Below, in pieces: positions 54,155 to 63,383 of a DNA stretch of 64,000 nt. A program made the translations under genes and the position numbers. Origin of the DNA: Streptomyces sp. NBC_01485 (GTDB lineage: Bacteria > Actinomycetota > Actinomycetes > Streptomycetales > Streptomycetaceae); assembly GCF_036227125.1 (NCBI RefSeq), contig NZ_CP109435.1, forward strand, positions 992,001-1,056,000, given 5' to 3'. Within the stretch, counting starts at the first letter, position 1; the number at the start of each line of letters is the position of its first letter. The notes under the pieces are model-generated. The model saw only the letters and a program-made list of their open reading frames with translations, searched no databases and was not told the DNA's origin.

Positions 54155-55237
54155 TCACGGTGTGAGTCCGGCCCGGTCGCAGGCGGCCCGGAGTTCACGG
54201 GTGCAGATCTGGCCGGCGGTGTAGACGCCGGCCTTGATCAGCGTCCGCCGGATGTCCTGGGCCGTGACCGCGGTCGGGGTGAGCAGGACGGCCGGGATGT
54301 CCTTGGTGGTGGGGCTGTCGATGGTCGTCGTGGCGCTGTCGCCGGGGTCCTCGCCGCGTCCGACGGCGACGGCCATGGCGGCGACGGCGGCGGTCTCCTT
54401 CGCGAACGACTTGTACACCGTCATGTACTGCTCGCCCTTGACGATGCGCCGTACGGCGTCGAGGTCGGCGTCCTGGCCGGTGACGGGCGGGAACGTGGTG
54501 ACGCCGGCTCTCTTGAGGGCGGCGACGACGCCCGCGGCGATGGAGTCGTTGGCGGCGAGGACGCCGTCGATGCGGTCCGGGCCCAGGGCCGCGATGGCGG
54601 CGGACATGTTGACGTGGGCGTTCTGCGTGCTCCAGTCCAGGGTGTTGTAGGACCGGCCGATCCTCACCTCGCCGGTGAGGGCGGACAGCGCGCCCTCGCG
54701 GTACAGGGCCGCGTTGGCGCTGGTCGGGTCGCCGTTCACCATGACGACCGTCGGGCGCCCGGACTTGTTCTCCGTGGCCTTCAGGAGCGCCTCGCCCTGG
54801 AGCCGGCCGACCTGGAGGCCGTCGAAGCCGACGAAGCCTGCGATCGGGCCTTCGGCGAGGCGGTCGTAGGCGATCACCGGGACGCCCGCCCGGCGTGCCT
54901 CCTGGATCGAGGAGCGCATGGCCCGGGTGTCGGCGGCGTCCAGGATCAGGACCTTGGCGCCCTTGGTGACCATGGAGATCAACTGACCGCGCTGGCGGGT
55001 CACGTCGTTCTCGGCGTTGGCGTACTCCACCGTGCAGGCGGGGCACAGCTTCTTCACCTGGGCCACGATCAGCGGCCGGTCCGAGTGTTCCCAGCGCGGG
55101 ACGGCGCGGCTCGGCAGCAGCAGGCCGACGGTGAAGCCCTCGCCCCCCGTGTCGTTGTCTCCGCCGCAGGCGGCCAGGGGCATCGTCATCAGTGCCGCGG
55201 CGAACAGCGCGGCGATGTGCCGGCGTCGGTTTCTCAT
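54155..55237 (-). CDS. Xylose-type sugar-binding lipoprotein (copy 1)
   Basis: 360 aa; the start ATG at 55237 overlaps the stop of the regulator upstream by 4 bp. A lipobox, LAACGG, follows a hydrophobic signal. The sugar-binding fold of the XylF/RbsB type is shown by TVGLLLPSRAVPRWEHSDRP, VPVIAYDRLAEGP, FVGFDGLQVGRLQGEALL, VMVNGDPTSANA and VTGQDADLDAVRRIVKGEQY. Two Cys pairs, LCPAC and QICTRELRAAC, are kept in the paralogue at 57733. As it is co-translated with a PP2C/HATPase regulator and lacks its own ATPase and permease, it may sense a sugar for that protein. Confidence 0.88.
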   Translation of the reverse strand: MRNRRRHIAALFAAALMTMPLAACGGDNDTGGEGFTVGLLLPSRAVPRWEHSDRPLIVAQVKKLCPACTVEYANAENDVTRQRGQLISMVTKGAKVLILDAADTRAMRSSIQEARRAGVPVIAYDRLAEGPIAGFVGFDGLQVGRLQGEALLKATENKSGRPTVVMVNGDPTSANAALYREGALSALTGEVRIGRSYNTLDWSTQNAHVNMSAAIAALGPDRIDGVLAANDSIAAGVVAALKRAGVTTFPPVTGQDADLDAVRRIVKGEQYMTVYKSFAKETAAVAAMAVAVGRGEDPGDSATTTIDSPTTKDIPAVLLTPTAVTAQDIRRTLIKAGVYTAGQICTRELRAACDRAGLTP

Positions 55238-57600
55238 GGCGCTCTCTCCGGTTCGGCGATCCCGCCCGGTACGGTGATCTCGCTCCACACCTGTTTGCCG
55301 CCGGCCACCGGGACCGAGCCGAAGGACTCCGACATCGCCTCGACCAGGAGCAGGCCTCGGCCGCCGGTCGACTCCCAGTCGACGATCACCGGTTTGGCGG
55401 GCGCGCGCGGCGAGGAGTCGCTCACGCTGACGCGCACCCGGTCCCCGCGCAGGACGAGGTCGACGCGGACCGGGCCCTGGGTGTGCACCAGGGCGTTGGT
55501 GACGAGTTCGGAGACGACCAGCAGCACCGCGTCGGCGGCCTCCTGGACCTGCCAGCGGCGCAGGGTGCGCGCGGTGAAGCGGCGGGCGTGCATGACGGCG
55601 TCGGGCAGCCGCCACACCATCCAGCCGGCCCGGATCGGGCGGGTCTCCATGCCGTCGTAGCGCAGGAGCAGCAGCGCCACGTCGTCCTCCCGGCGGCCGA
55701 GGTCGCCGAGGAGGGCGTCGGCCATGATCCCCGGGTCTGCGGGGTCGGCGGCGGCGAGGGCGACGCGGGTGCGGCGCATGCCCTCGTCCAGGGGCAGGTC
55801 GGCTGCCTCGACCAGGCCGTCGGTGACCAGGGCGATGACCGTGCCGGGGGTCAGTGCGACGGCCGTCATGGGGAAGTCCGCCTCCGCGAGGATGCCCAGC
55901 GGGGGCCCGCCGGCGACCTCGACCTCCTCGGTGGATCCGTCGGGGTGGCGCAGCAGGGGCGAGAGGTGGCCGGCCCGGACGAAGAGGGTGTTGCCCTCCT
56001 CCATGTCCAGTTCGGCGTAGCAGCAGGTGGCGAACAGGTCGGTCTCCATGGCGACGAGGAGCCGGTTGGCGTGGGAGACGACCACGTCGGGCGGGTGGCC
56101 CTCCATGGCGTAGGCGCGGACCGCCGTACGCATCTGGCCCATGATCGTCGCGGCTCCGGCGCTGTGTCCCTGGACGTCGCCGATGACGAGGGCCACCCGG
56201 TCCTCGGAGAGGGCGATGACGTCGTACCAGTCGCCGCCCACCTGGAGGCCGCGGCGGGCGGGCAGGTAGCGGGCGACGGCGGTGCCGCCGGGGAGTTCGG
56301 GCAGCCGCCGGGGCAGCAGGCTGCGCTGGAGCATCGTCGCGAGTTCCTGCTCGGCGTCGTGGGCGTGGGCGCGTTTGAGGGCCTGGCCGACGAGGGCGGC
56401 GGTGGCGGTGAGCAGGGACCGCTCCACGGGGACGAACTCGTGCGGCTGGTCCCAGCCGACCAGGCACACGCCGGCGACCCGGCCCTTGGCGGGGAGCGGC
56501 AGGACGGCGAGGCCGCCGGCGCCGATGCCGGCCAGGCCGGGTTCGAGGACGGTGCCGGCGGGCCACAGGTCCATCCGGCCGTCCCGCAGGGCCGCCTGGA
56601 GGGTGGGCAGGGCGCGCAGCGGGGCGTCGGGCCATTCGGTGCGCCACTCGGTGCCCCAGACCTGCGGCCAGGCGGTGGCCTGGGGCGGGTCGAGGACGGT
56701 GACCATGAGCCGGTCGTCCTGGAGCGCGGCGAGGGCCACCCGGTCGGCGGCCAGCGGCTCGCGCAGGGCGGAGACCACGACGCGGCCGACGTCGCGGACG
56801 GTCGCGGCGTCGTCGAGGGCGGCGGTCAGCCACTGGATGCGGGCGACGTCGTCGTCGCCGCGGCGCAGGACCGGGGTCGCCGTCACCACGCCGAGCACCT
56901 GTTCCGGCCCGTCGGCGGTGGCGGCCTCCACCCGGCAGCTCAGGCTGAGCCAGCGCATCTCGCCGGTGGGGCCGCGGACCCGGAACTCCAGGTCGCGGCG
57001 GCCGGAGGCCTGCCCGGACGGCTCCAGGACCGACATCAGGGCGTGCATGTCCTCCGGGAGGGCGTGGGCGAGCAGGGTGTCGGCCTTGCCGTCGAAGTCG
57101 TCCGGTGTGATACCGACCAGGTCGAGCAGGATGTCGTCGGCCTCGATCAGGCCGGTGTCCGGGAAGAGGACGAAGAAGCCGATGCGCAGGCTGCGCAGGG
57201 CGGGCGCCAGCAGCGGCGTCGGCCGCGGCGGGTCCGCGCCCGGCGGGAGGAGTGCGGCGACCGCGTCGGCGAAGCGCTCCAGGAACCGGCGTTGCTCGGT
57301 CTCGAAGCCGTCCGCCGAGGCGCTCATGACCAGGAGGCAGCCCAGTCGTCCGCCCTCCGGGCCGAGGGGCAGCGCGGCCAGCGGGGTGCCGGCGGTGAGC
57401 CAGACGGGGCGGTCGGTGCGCAGGGCGCGGGCGGCGGGCGAGTCGCCGGACAGCGGCAGGTGCTCCGGGGGCGCCGATCCGGAAGGGGTACCTCCGGACG
57501 TGTCAACCAACCGAAGCTCTTTGTCGCCGGCGCCGGACGCGTAGACCGCTGCCAGTGTCGCTCCGGCGATGGTCAGGGCCCGATCGAGGCAGGTCCGCAC
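55234..57600 (-). CDS. GAF-PAS-GAF-PP2C-HATPase regulator (SpoIIE phosphatase fused to an RsbW-like kinase)
   Basis: 788 aa from a GTG with GGGAGG upstream. Domains: GAF (about 1-125), PAS (about 135-270, with FFVLFPDTGLIEADDILLD), GAF (about 275-425), PP2C/SpoIIE (about 440-655: QVGGDWYDVIALSED, VIGDVQGHSAGAATIMG, VTDGLVEA, DDVALLLL), and an HATPase of the RsbW/SpoIIAB type (about 665-788: VVSELVTNALVH, STGGRGLLLVEAMSESFG). Such proteins can phosphorylate and dephosphorylate anti-sigma antagonists. It lies between two sugar-binding lipoprotein genes, so sugar input is plausible, though no sensing domain is extracytoplasmic. Confidence 0.9.
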   Translation of the reverse strand: MRTCLDRALTIAGATLAAVYASGAGDKELRLVDTSGGTPSGSAPPEHLPLSGDSPAARALRTDRPVWLTAGTPLAALPLGPEGGRLGCLLVMSASADGFETEQRRFLERFADAVAALLPPGADPPRPTPLLAPALRSLRIGFFVLFPDTGLIEADDILLDLVGITPDDFDGKADTLLAHALPEDMHALMSVLEPSGQASGRRDLEFRVRGPTGEMRWLSLSCRVEAATADGPEQVLGVVTATPVLRRGDDDVARIQWLTAALDDAATVRDVGRVVVSALREPLAADRVALAALQDDRLMVTVLDPPQATAWPQVWGTEWRTEWPDAPLRALPTLQAALRDGRMDLWPAGTVLEPGLAGIGAGGLAVLPLPAKGRVAGVCLVGWDQPHEFVPVERSLLTATAALVGQALKRAHAHDAEQELATMLQRSLLPRRLPELPGGTAVARYLPARRGLQVGGDWYDVIALSEDRVALVIGDVQGHSAGAATIMGQMRTAVRAYAMEGHPPDVVVSHANRLLVAMETDLFATCCYAELDMEEGNTLFVRAGHLSPLLRHPDGSTEEVEVAGGPPLGILAEADFPMTAVALTPGTVIALVTDGLVEAADLPLDEGMRRTRVALAAADPADPGIMADALLGDLGRREDDVALLLLRYDGMETRPIRAGWMVWRLPDAVMHARRFTARTLRRWQVQEAADAVLLVVSELVTNALVHTQGPVRVDLVLRGDRVRVSVSDSSPRAPAKPVIVDWESTGGRGLLLVEAMSESFGSVPVAGGKQVWSEITVPGGIAEPERAP

Positions 57601-57732
57601 CGTACCTCCCGTCCTGTCTCAGGTGCCGACAGGTTGAGATCGGGGCACCCACCCACCAGAATCGCATACAAGGATCAACCGAACATATCGACCACATGTC
57701 CACCTTATTGTCATCGACGGCAGGTACCACTG

Positions 57733-58836
57733 ATGAAGGCCCGCATCCGGGACACGGCCGCCACCCCGACCGCCGTCGCCACGGCGGTCGTGCTGACGCT
57801 CGTGCTGGCGGCCTGCGGCGGTGCGGGCACCGGCGACGATCCCGACGGGGGCAACGGACCGCGCATCGGCGTGCTCCTGCCGGACGCCACCACGGCGCGC
57901 TGGGAGGCGCAGGACCGGCCCCTGCTGGAGAAGAGGATCAAGGAGCTGTGCGACACCTGCACGGTCGAGCACGCCAACGCCAAGGGCGACGTGGCCCTCC
58001 AGCAGGAGCAGATGGACTCGATGATCACCAAGGGCGTCGACGCGATCGTGCTGGTGGCCGTGGACGCCCGGTCGCTCGGCGCGACGGTCACCAAGGCGCA
58101 CGCGGCGGACATCCCCGTCATCGCCTACGACCGGCTCGCCGAGGGCCCGATCTCGGGGTACGTCTCCTTCGACGGCGTGGAGGTCGGCCGGCTCCAGGGC
58201 CGGGCGCTGCTGAAGGCGATGGGCGACAAGGTGCCCGGCGCGCAGATCGTCATGATGAACGGCGACCCCAGCGACCCGAACGCGAAGTCGTTCAAGGAGG
58301 GCGCGCTGTCCGTGCTCGACGGGAAGGTGAAGATCGGCAAGGCCTACGACACCCCGCAGTGGCGGGCCGAGACCGCGCACATGAACATGTCCGGCGCCCT
58401 CGCGGCGCTCGGCGCCGACTCCATCGACGGGGTCTACGCGGCCAACGACGGCCTGGCCGGCGGGAGCATCGCCGCCCTGAAGGCCAACAAGGTCGCCCCG
58501 CTGCCCCCGGTCACCGGGCAGGACGCCGAACTCGCGGCCCTGCGGCGCATCGTCCTCGGCGAGCAGTACATGACCGTCTTCAAGCCGTTCAAGCCCGAGG
58601 CCGCCGCCGCCGGCGCCATGGCGGTGGCCGCGGCGCGTGGGCAGAGCCTGGGGAAGGTGGCCACCGGCCGGGTGCCGGCGCGCGGCGGGGAGGCGGTCGC
58701 GTCCGTCCTCCTCACCCCCGTGTCGGTGACCGCCGGCACCATCCGGGACACGGTGGTGAAGGACGGCCTGCACACGGTCCGGCAGATCTGCACCCCCCAA
58801 CTCCGCGCCGCCTGTGAGAGGGCCGGACTGACCTGA
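57733..58836 (+). CDS. Xylose-type sugar-binding lipoprotein (copy 2)
   Basis: 367 aa from the ATG at 57733. Lipobox LVLAAC, then the XylF/RbsB-type fold: RIGVLLPDATTARWEAQDRP, IPVIAYDRLAEGPISGYVSF, EVGRLQGRALLKAM, MMNGDPSDPNAKSF and VTGQDAELAALRRIVLGEQY. It is clearly paralogous to the protein at 54155 and shares the Cys pairs LCDTC and QICTPQLRAAC. ATPase and permease genes follow, so it is the binding protein of that importer. The ligand is likely a pentose such as xylose, by family resemblance. Confidence 0.9.
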   Translation: MKARIRDTAATPTAVATAVVLTLVLAACGGAGTGDDPDGGNGPRIGVLLPDATTARWEAQDRPLLEKRIKELCDTCTVEHANAKGDVALQQEQMDSMITKGVDAIVLVAVDARSLGATVTKAHAADIPVIAYDRLAEGPISGYVSFDGVEVGRLQGRALLKAMGDKVPGAQIVMMNGDPSDPNAKSFKEGALSVLDGKVKIGKAYDTPQWRAETAHMNMSGALAALGADSIDGVYAANDGLAGGSIAALKANKVAPLPPVTGQDAELAALRRIVLGEQYMTVFKPFKPEAAAAGAMAVAAARGQSLGKVATGRVPARGGEAVASVLLTPVSVTAGTIRDTVVKDGLHTVRQICTPQLRAACERAGLT

Positions 58837-58856
58837 CACCCGAGGAGTTGGTTTGT

Positions 58857-59630
58857 GTGCCGGATCCCCCCTTGCTGGCGCTGCGCGGCGTGTGCAAACG
58901 CTTCGGCGTCGTCGACGTCCTCACGGACATCGAGCTGGAGATCCACTCCGGGCAGGTCGTCGCGCTCCTCGGGGACAACGGAGCCGGCAAGTCCACCCTG
59001 GTCAAGGTGATCTCCGGGGTCACGCCCGCCGAGAAGGGCGTCATCGAGTGGCAGGGGAGGCCGGTCCAGATCAGACGCCCGCACGACGCCCGGGACCTGG
59101 GCATCGCCACCGTCTACCAGGATCTCGCGCTGTGCGGGAACCTCGACGTCGTCGGGAACCTGTTCCTCGGCCGGGAGATCCGCAGGTCGGGGTTTCTCGA
59201 CGAGGTGGAGATGGAGCGCCGCACCAGACGGCTGCTGGAGCGCCTGACCAGGCGGCTGCCCGAGCTGCGCGGCCCCGTCGTCGCCCTCTCCAGCGGCCAG
59301 CGGCAGACGGTGGCCATCGCCCGCTCGCTCCTCGGCGACCCGCGGGTCCTCCTGCTGGACGAGCCCACCGCGGCGCTGGGCATCGAGCAGACCGGCGAGA
59401 TCCTGGACCTGATCGACGAGTTGCGCGAACGCGGTCTGGGCGTGCTGCTCATCAGCCACAACATGGGCGACGTGAAGGCCCTCGCGGACCGCGCCGCGGT
59501 GCTGCGCCTGGGCCGCAACAACGGCTTCTTCGACGTGAACACGGCGTCGCAGGAGCAGATCATCTCGTCCATCACCGGCGCCACGGAGAACGTGCCCCGC
59601 CGGCCGGCCGGCCGGGAGACGGGGTGGTGA
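58857..59630 (+). CDS. Sugar ABC transporter ATP-binding protein
   Basis: 257 aa from a GTG at 58857, with GAGGAG 9 bp upstream; a TTG at 58848 is too close to that site. Single nucleotide-binding domain: Walker [10 protein letters not shown], signature LSSGQRQ (Gly to Ser in the second place), Walker [12 protein letters not shown] and the switch His in ISHNMG. The Ser in LSSGQ is a normal variant. It powers the importer with the proteins before and after it. Its stop overlaps the permease start. Confidence 0.9.
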   Translation: MPDPPLLALRGVCKRFGVVDVLTDIELEIHSGQVVALLGDNGAGKSTLVKVISGVTPAEKGVIEWQGRPVQIRRPHDARDLGIATVYQDLALCGNLDVVGNLFLGREIRRSGFLDEVEMERRTRRLLERLTRRLPELRGPVVALSSGQRQTVAIARSLLGDPRVLLLDEPTAALGIEQTGEILDLIDELRERGLGVLLISHNMGDVKALADRAAVLRLGRNNGFFDVNTASQEQIISSITGATENVPRRPAGRETGW

Positions 59631-60835
59631 CGCGGGTGCGGGCCGTCGTGCGGGCCGCGGAGGGCGGGGTCGCGGTCGTCCGGCGCAAGCTCAGCGCCGG
59701 TGAGCTGGGTTCGCTCCCCGTCGTGCTGGTCCTGGCCGTCGTCTGGATCACCTTCCAGTCCCTCAACGAGAACTTCCTCTCGCCCCGCAACCTCTCCAAC
59801 CTCAGCGTGGACATCGTGGGCACCGGGATGATCGCGGTCGGCATCGTCTTCGTACTGCTGCTCGGCGAACTCGACCTGTCCGTCGGCTCGATCAGCGGTC
59901 TGGCGGCGGCTGTCTTCGCCGTGCTGAACGTGAACAACGGGGTGCCGGAGTGGCTCGCGCTGATCGTCGCGGTGCTCGCGGGCACCGTCGCGGGCACCGT
60001 CCAGGGCTACTCCATCGGCCGCACCCGGGTGCCGGCGTTCGTCGTCACGCTCGCCGGGCTGCTCACCTGGAACGGCCTCATGCTGGCCATCCTCGGCGAG
60101 AGCGGCACCGTCAACCTCGACGAGAACGGGCTGATCGCCAAGCTGACCAGCTACTACTTCACCGACGACGCCGTCGCCTACGGCCTGGCGGCGCTCGCCG
60201 CGGGCGCGGTCTTCCTCGTCTCCGACCGCGACCGGCGCCGCCGCCGGGCCGTCGGCATGCCGCACCGCTCGCTGCGCCTCATCGTGGTGCGCGCCGGGGG
60301 GCTCGCGGTGCTCGCGTTCACCATCGCGTATCTGCTCAACCGGTTCCAGGGCCTGCCCCTCGCCCTGCTGATCTTCCTCGTGGTGGTGGCCGGCCTCGAC
60401 GTCGTGCTCCGCCGCACCCACTACGGACGGCAGGTCTACGCCCTCGGCGGCAGCGTCGAGGCGGCCCGCCGCGCCAGCCTCAACGTGACGGCGGTGCAGA
60501 CCGCGGTGCTCGCGGCCTCGGGCACGATGGCCGCGATCGGCGGCCTGTTCCTGGCCTCGCGCATCACCTCGGTGAGCCAGAGCTCGGGCTCCGGGGTCCT
60601 GCTGGTCAACGCCATCGCGGCGGCCGTCATCGGCGGCACCAGTCTGTTCGGCGGGCGCGGCACGACCTGGTCGGCGGTGCTGGGCATGCTGGTCATCCAG
60701 TCGATCGCCTCCGGTATGGCGATCACGGACACTCCCCCGGCCGTCCAGTTCGTGATCACGGGCGGGGTGCTGTTCGCCGCGGTGGTCATCGACTCGCTGT
60801 CGCGACGTTCCCAGGAGGCGCACGGCCGGGCCTGA
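59627..60835 (+). CDS. XylH-like sugar ABC transporter permease
   Basis: 402 aa; GTG overlaps the previous stop by 4 bp. About ten to twelve membrane helices. The motifs LLLGELDLSVGSISGLAAAV, RVPAFVVTLAGLLTWNGLML, the loop RQVYALGGSVEAARRASLNV and AVIGGTSLFGGRGTTWSAVL are typical of XylH/RbsC permeases. An Arg-rich cytoplasmic loop (DRDRRRRRAVG) divides the two halves, as in xylose permeases. It forms the channel for the ligand bound at 57733. Confidence 0.9.
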   Translation: MTRVRAVVRAAEGGVAVVRRKLSAGELGSLPVVLVLAVVWITFQSLNENFLSPRNLSNLSVDIVGTGMIAVGIVFVLLLGELDLSVGSISGLAAAVFAVLNVNNGVPEWLALIVAVLAGTVAGTVQGYSIGRTRVPAFVVTLAGLLTWNGLMLAILGESGTVNLDENGLIAKLTSYYFTDDAVAYGLAALAAGAVFLVSDRDRRRRRAVGMPHRSLRLIVVRAGGLAVLAFTIAYLLNRFQGLPLALLIFLVVVAGLDVVLRRTHYGRQVYALGGSVEAARRASLNVTAVQTAVLAASGTMAAIGGLFLASRITSVSQSSGSGVLLVNAIAAAVIGGTSLFGGRGTTWSAVLGMLVIQSIASGMAITDTPPAVQFVITGGVLFAAVVIDSLSRRSQEAHGRA

Positions 60836-61015
60836 CGGCGCACGCCAGGTCTGCCCACGTCCGGTCGGCACACGACTGCTCAGCACACGACTGGCCAGGG
60901 CGCGACCATCTTGGTTAAATGTTGCACCACTTTTGAACGCGGCACCGTCGACCCTTCGTAGTGAGGGGTACCCGGCGCGTCACGCACGAGGCGCTCCAGC
61001 GGCGATAGGACGACT

Positions 61016-63310
61016 TTGCCGAACAACTCACCGACGACGGAGCGGCCGAGGAAGTCCCTCCGCCGCAACCGGCCCGTGGGCAGACGGCTCCGGGCCGTTC
61101 TGCTGATCCCGGTGCTCGTCGCCCTCGCGCTCGGGGGCATTCGGGTGCAACGTTCGGTGGACATCTGGCAGGACGCCGACGACACGGTCCGCGTGGCCGA
61201 ACTGGTGCGGGCGGCGAACACCTACGCGAGTGACGCGATCAACGAGCGCGATGTGTCGGTGATCCCGCTGCTCAGGGACGGGAAGCCATCGGACGCGGTC
61301 GTCCAGGCCCGGAGGACCACCGACGCGGACGCGCGGGCGTTCGACGCGGCGGTCGCCCGTATGCCGAAGACCGCGGGCCTGCTGCGGCGCGTGCAACTGG
61401 TGCGCGACGGTGAGCGGCAGCTCGCCGGCGTGCGGGCCGCCGCCTTCACGCCCCGCATGTCCGGGGTGGAGTCGGAGGAGAGCTACCACGCCGTCCAGCA
61501 CCCCCTGATGGAGCTCTCCAACGAACTGGGCTTCGGCCGCGGCAACCGGACGAGCCTCGGCCGCAGCCTCTACGCCGTGTCCCTGACGCAGGCGGCCGAG
61601 TCCCTGATCCGGTCCATCGGCACACACCTGCTGGTACAGGACCGCGACAGCCTCGCCCGGGGCGAGTTCCAGGCCCAGCTCGCCTCCTTCCGCTCGTACG
61701 CCTATCTCGAACAGGTGGGGCTCCAGGAGTTCGCGGGCGCCGGCACCACCGAGGACATGGCGAGGCTGACGAAGGCGCTGGCCGACGCGGAGGCGCGCGG
61801 CAGGGAGCAGACCGGGCGGGCGGAGGAGCAGGCCGAGGCGGCGGGGCGGACGTTCGTCACCCCGCCCGGCATCGACGACATGGTCGCCGAGATCTCCGCC
61901 GGGAAGCCGGCCGCGGAACTCGCCGCGCGGGGCATCACCCCCGAGTCGTTCTTCGCCGCGTCCACACTGAGCTTCGACGCCTACCGGAGCGTCCAGGTGA
62001 ACCTGACCGACGCCGCCCTCGCGAGCGCCGACACCATCGCCGACGACGCGCGCCGCGACGCCATCACCCACGCCGCGCTCGTCCTCGCCTCGGTGCTCGC
62101 CGCGTTCCTGCTCGCCTCCTGGATGGCCCGCACGATGAGCACCGACATGCGCCGGCTCAGCGGCTTCGCCATCGAGATCGCCGGACAGCGGCTGCCGACG
62201 ATGATCGACCGGTTGTCCCAGGCCGACCCCGGCCAGGTCGACACCCGGGTCACCCCGATCCCGATCGACACCACCGAGGAGATCGGCGAGGTCGCCCGGG
62301 CCTTCGACCACGTCCACCGCGAGGCCGTCCGGCTCGCCGCGGAACAGGCCCGGCTGCGGGGCAACATCAACACGATCTTCACCAACCTCTCGCGCCGCAA
62401 CCAGTCCCTGATCGAACGTCAACTGGCGCTGATCACCCGCCTGGAGGACAACGAGACCGACCCGGACCAGTTGGCGAACCTGTTCCGGCTCGACCATCTC
62501 GCCACCCGGGTCCGCCGCAACGGCGAGAACCTGCTCGTACTGGGCGGCGAGAGGCCCGCCCAGCAGTGGGACCGGCCGCTCGCGCTGGTCGACGTGATCC
62601 GCGCGGCCTCGTCGGAGGTGGAGCAGTACGAGCGCATCCGGTTCGCCGGCCTCCCGGAGGCCCAGATCGACGGCCCGGCCGTGACCGACCTGGTGCGGCT
62701 GCTCGCCGAACTGCTGGAGAACGCCACCGCGTTCTCCTCCCCGCAGTCGGAGGTGCGGGTGACCGCGGTCCGGCTGCCCGACGGACGGATCATGGTCGAG
62801 ATCCACGACGAGGGCATCGGGCTGCGGGCCGACGACTTCGCGACGATCAACCACAAGCTGGCCAACCCGCCCACCGTCGACGTCGGCGTCTCCCAGCACA
62901 TGGGACTGTTCGTGGTCGGCAGACTCGCCGAACGGCACGGCATCCGCGTCCAGTTGCGCCCGTCCGGCGAGCGGTCCGGCACCACGTCCCTGGTCATGCT
63001 GCCCGACACGGTCGCCCAGCGCTCACCGGACGCCCTGCCCGACTCCGACACCCTGGCCCTGACCCTCCTCAAGGGCATCCCGGCGCCCCGCCACACGGCC
63101 TTCCCGGACTCCGGCGACGCCTTCACGGACTACGAGGCCTGGCAGGACGACGCGACCCGCCTTCCCCCCACCCCGACCCCACCGGCCCCAATCCCACCGG
63201 CCCTGGACCTTCCGGACCTTCCGGACCTTCCGACTCCGGACCCCGCCCCCCGCCGCACACGCCGCCGCCCCCGCCGCGCTCCCGGCGGCCACAGCCGCCG
63301 CGCCCGGTAG
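61016..63310 (+). CDS. NIT-domain sensor histidine kinase (conservon CvnA-like)
   Basis: 764 aa from a TTG with GGA about 9 bp upstream. A basic N-terminus, one membrane helix (LLIPVLVALALGGI), an extracytoplasmic region of about 290 residues with the nitrate/nitrite-sensing pattern, a second helix (ALVLASVLAAFLLASWM), a HAMP-like stretch, then INTIFTNLSRRNQSLIERQL where the phosphoacceptor region lies, and an HATPase end (LLAELLENATAFSSP, EIHDEGIGLRADDF, GLFVVGRLAERHGI). The last 90 residues are Pro-rich and basic. In CvnA conservons CvnB-D genes follow; none is seen here, so it is an orphan. Confidence 0.85.
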   Translation: MPNNSPTTERPRKSLRRNRPVGRRLRAVLLIPVLVALALGGIRVQRSVDIWQDADDTVRVAELVRAANTYASDAINERDVSVIPLLRDGKPSDAVVQARRTTDADARAFDAAVARMPKTAGLLRRVQLVRDGERQLAGVRAAAFTPRMSGVESEESYHAVQHPLMELSNELGFGRGNRTSLGRSLYAVSLTQAAESLIRSIGTHLLVQDRDSLARGEFQAQLASFRSYAYLEQVGLQEFAGAGTTEDMARLTKALADAEARGREQTGRAEEQAEAAGRTFVTPPGIDDMVAEISAGKPAAELAARGITPESFFAASTLSFDAYRSVQVNLTDAALASADTIADDARRDAITHAALVLASVLAAFLLASWMARTMSTDMRRLSGFAIEIAGQRLPTMIDRLSQADPGQVDTRVTPIPIDTTEEIGEVARAFDHVHREAVRLAAEQARLRGNINTIFTNLSRRNQSLIERQLALITRLEDNETDPDQLANLFRLDHLATRVRRNGENLLVLGGERPAQQWDRPLALVDVIRAASSEVEQYERIRFAGLPEAQIDGPAVTDLVRLLAELLENATAFSSPQSEVRVTAVRLPDGRIMVEIHDEGIGLRADDFATINHKLANPPTVDVGVSQHMGLFVVGRLAERHGIRVQLRPSGERSGTTSLVMLPDTVAQRSPDALPDSDTLALTLLKGIPAPRHTAFPDSGDAFTDYEAWQDDATRLPPTPTPPAPIPPALDLPDLPDLPTPDPAPRRTRRRPRRAPGGHSRRAR

Positions 63311-63383
63311 GCGTCACGCGCGACGCGCCGCCGGATGGCCGATCCCGCCGGTTCGGGGCCTTTCGGGTCATAACGTGCACAAT

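Noticed and set aside
55237..56833. Long minus-strand extension upstream of the sugar-binding lipoprotein
   Set aside because: The extension overlaps the PP2C-HATPase gene in another frame and is Arg/Pro-rich; the lipoprotein signal begins at 55237.
60836..61015. A small gene between the permease and the NIT-domain kinase
   Set aside because: No frame has a ribosome site or a recognisable product; the stretch only holds a repeated GCACACGACTG and is probably a promoter region.
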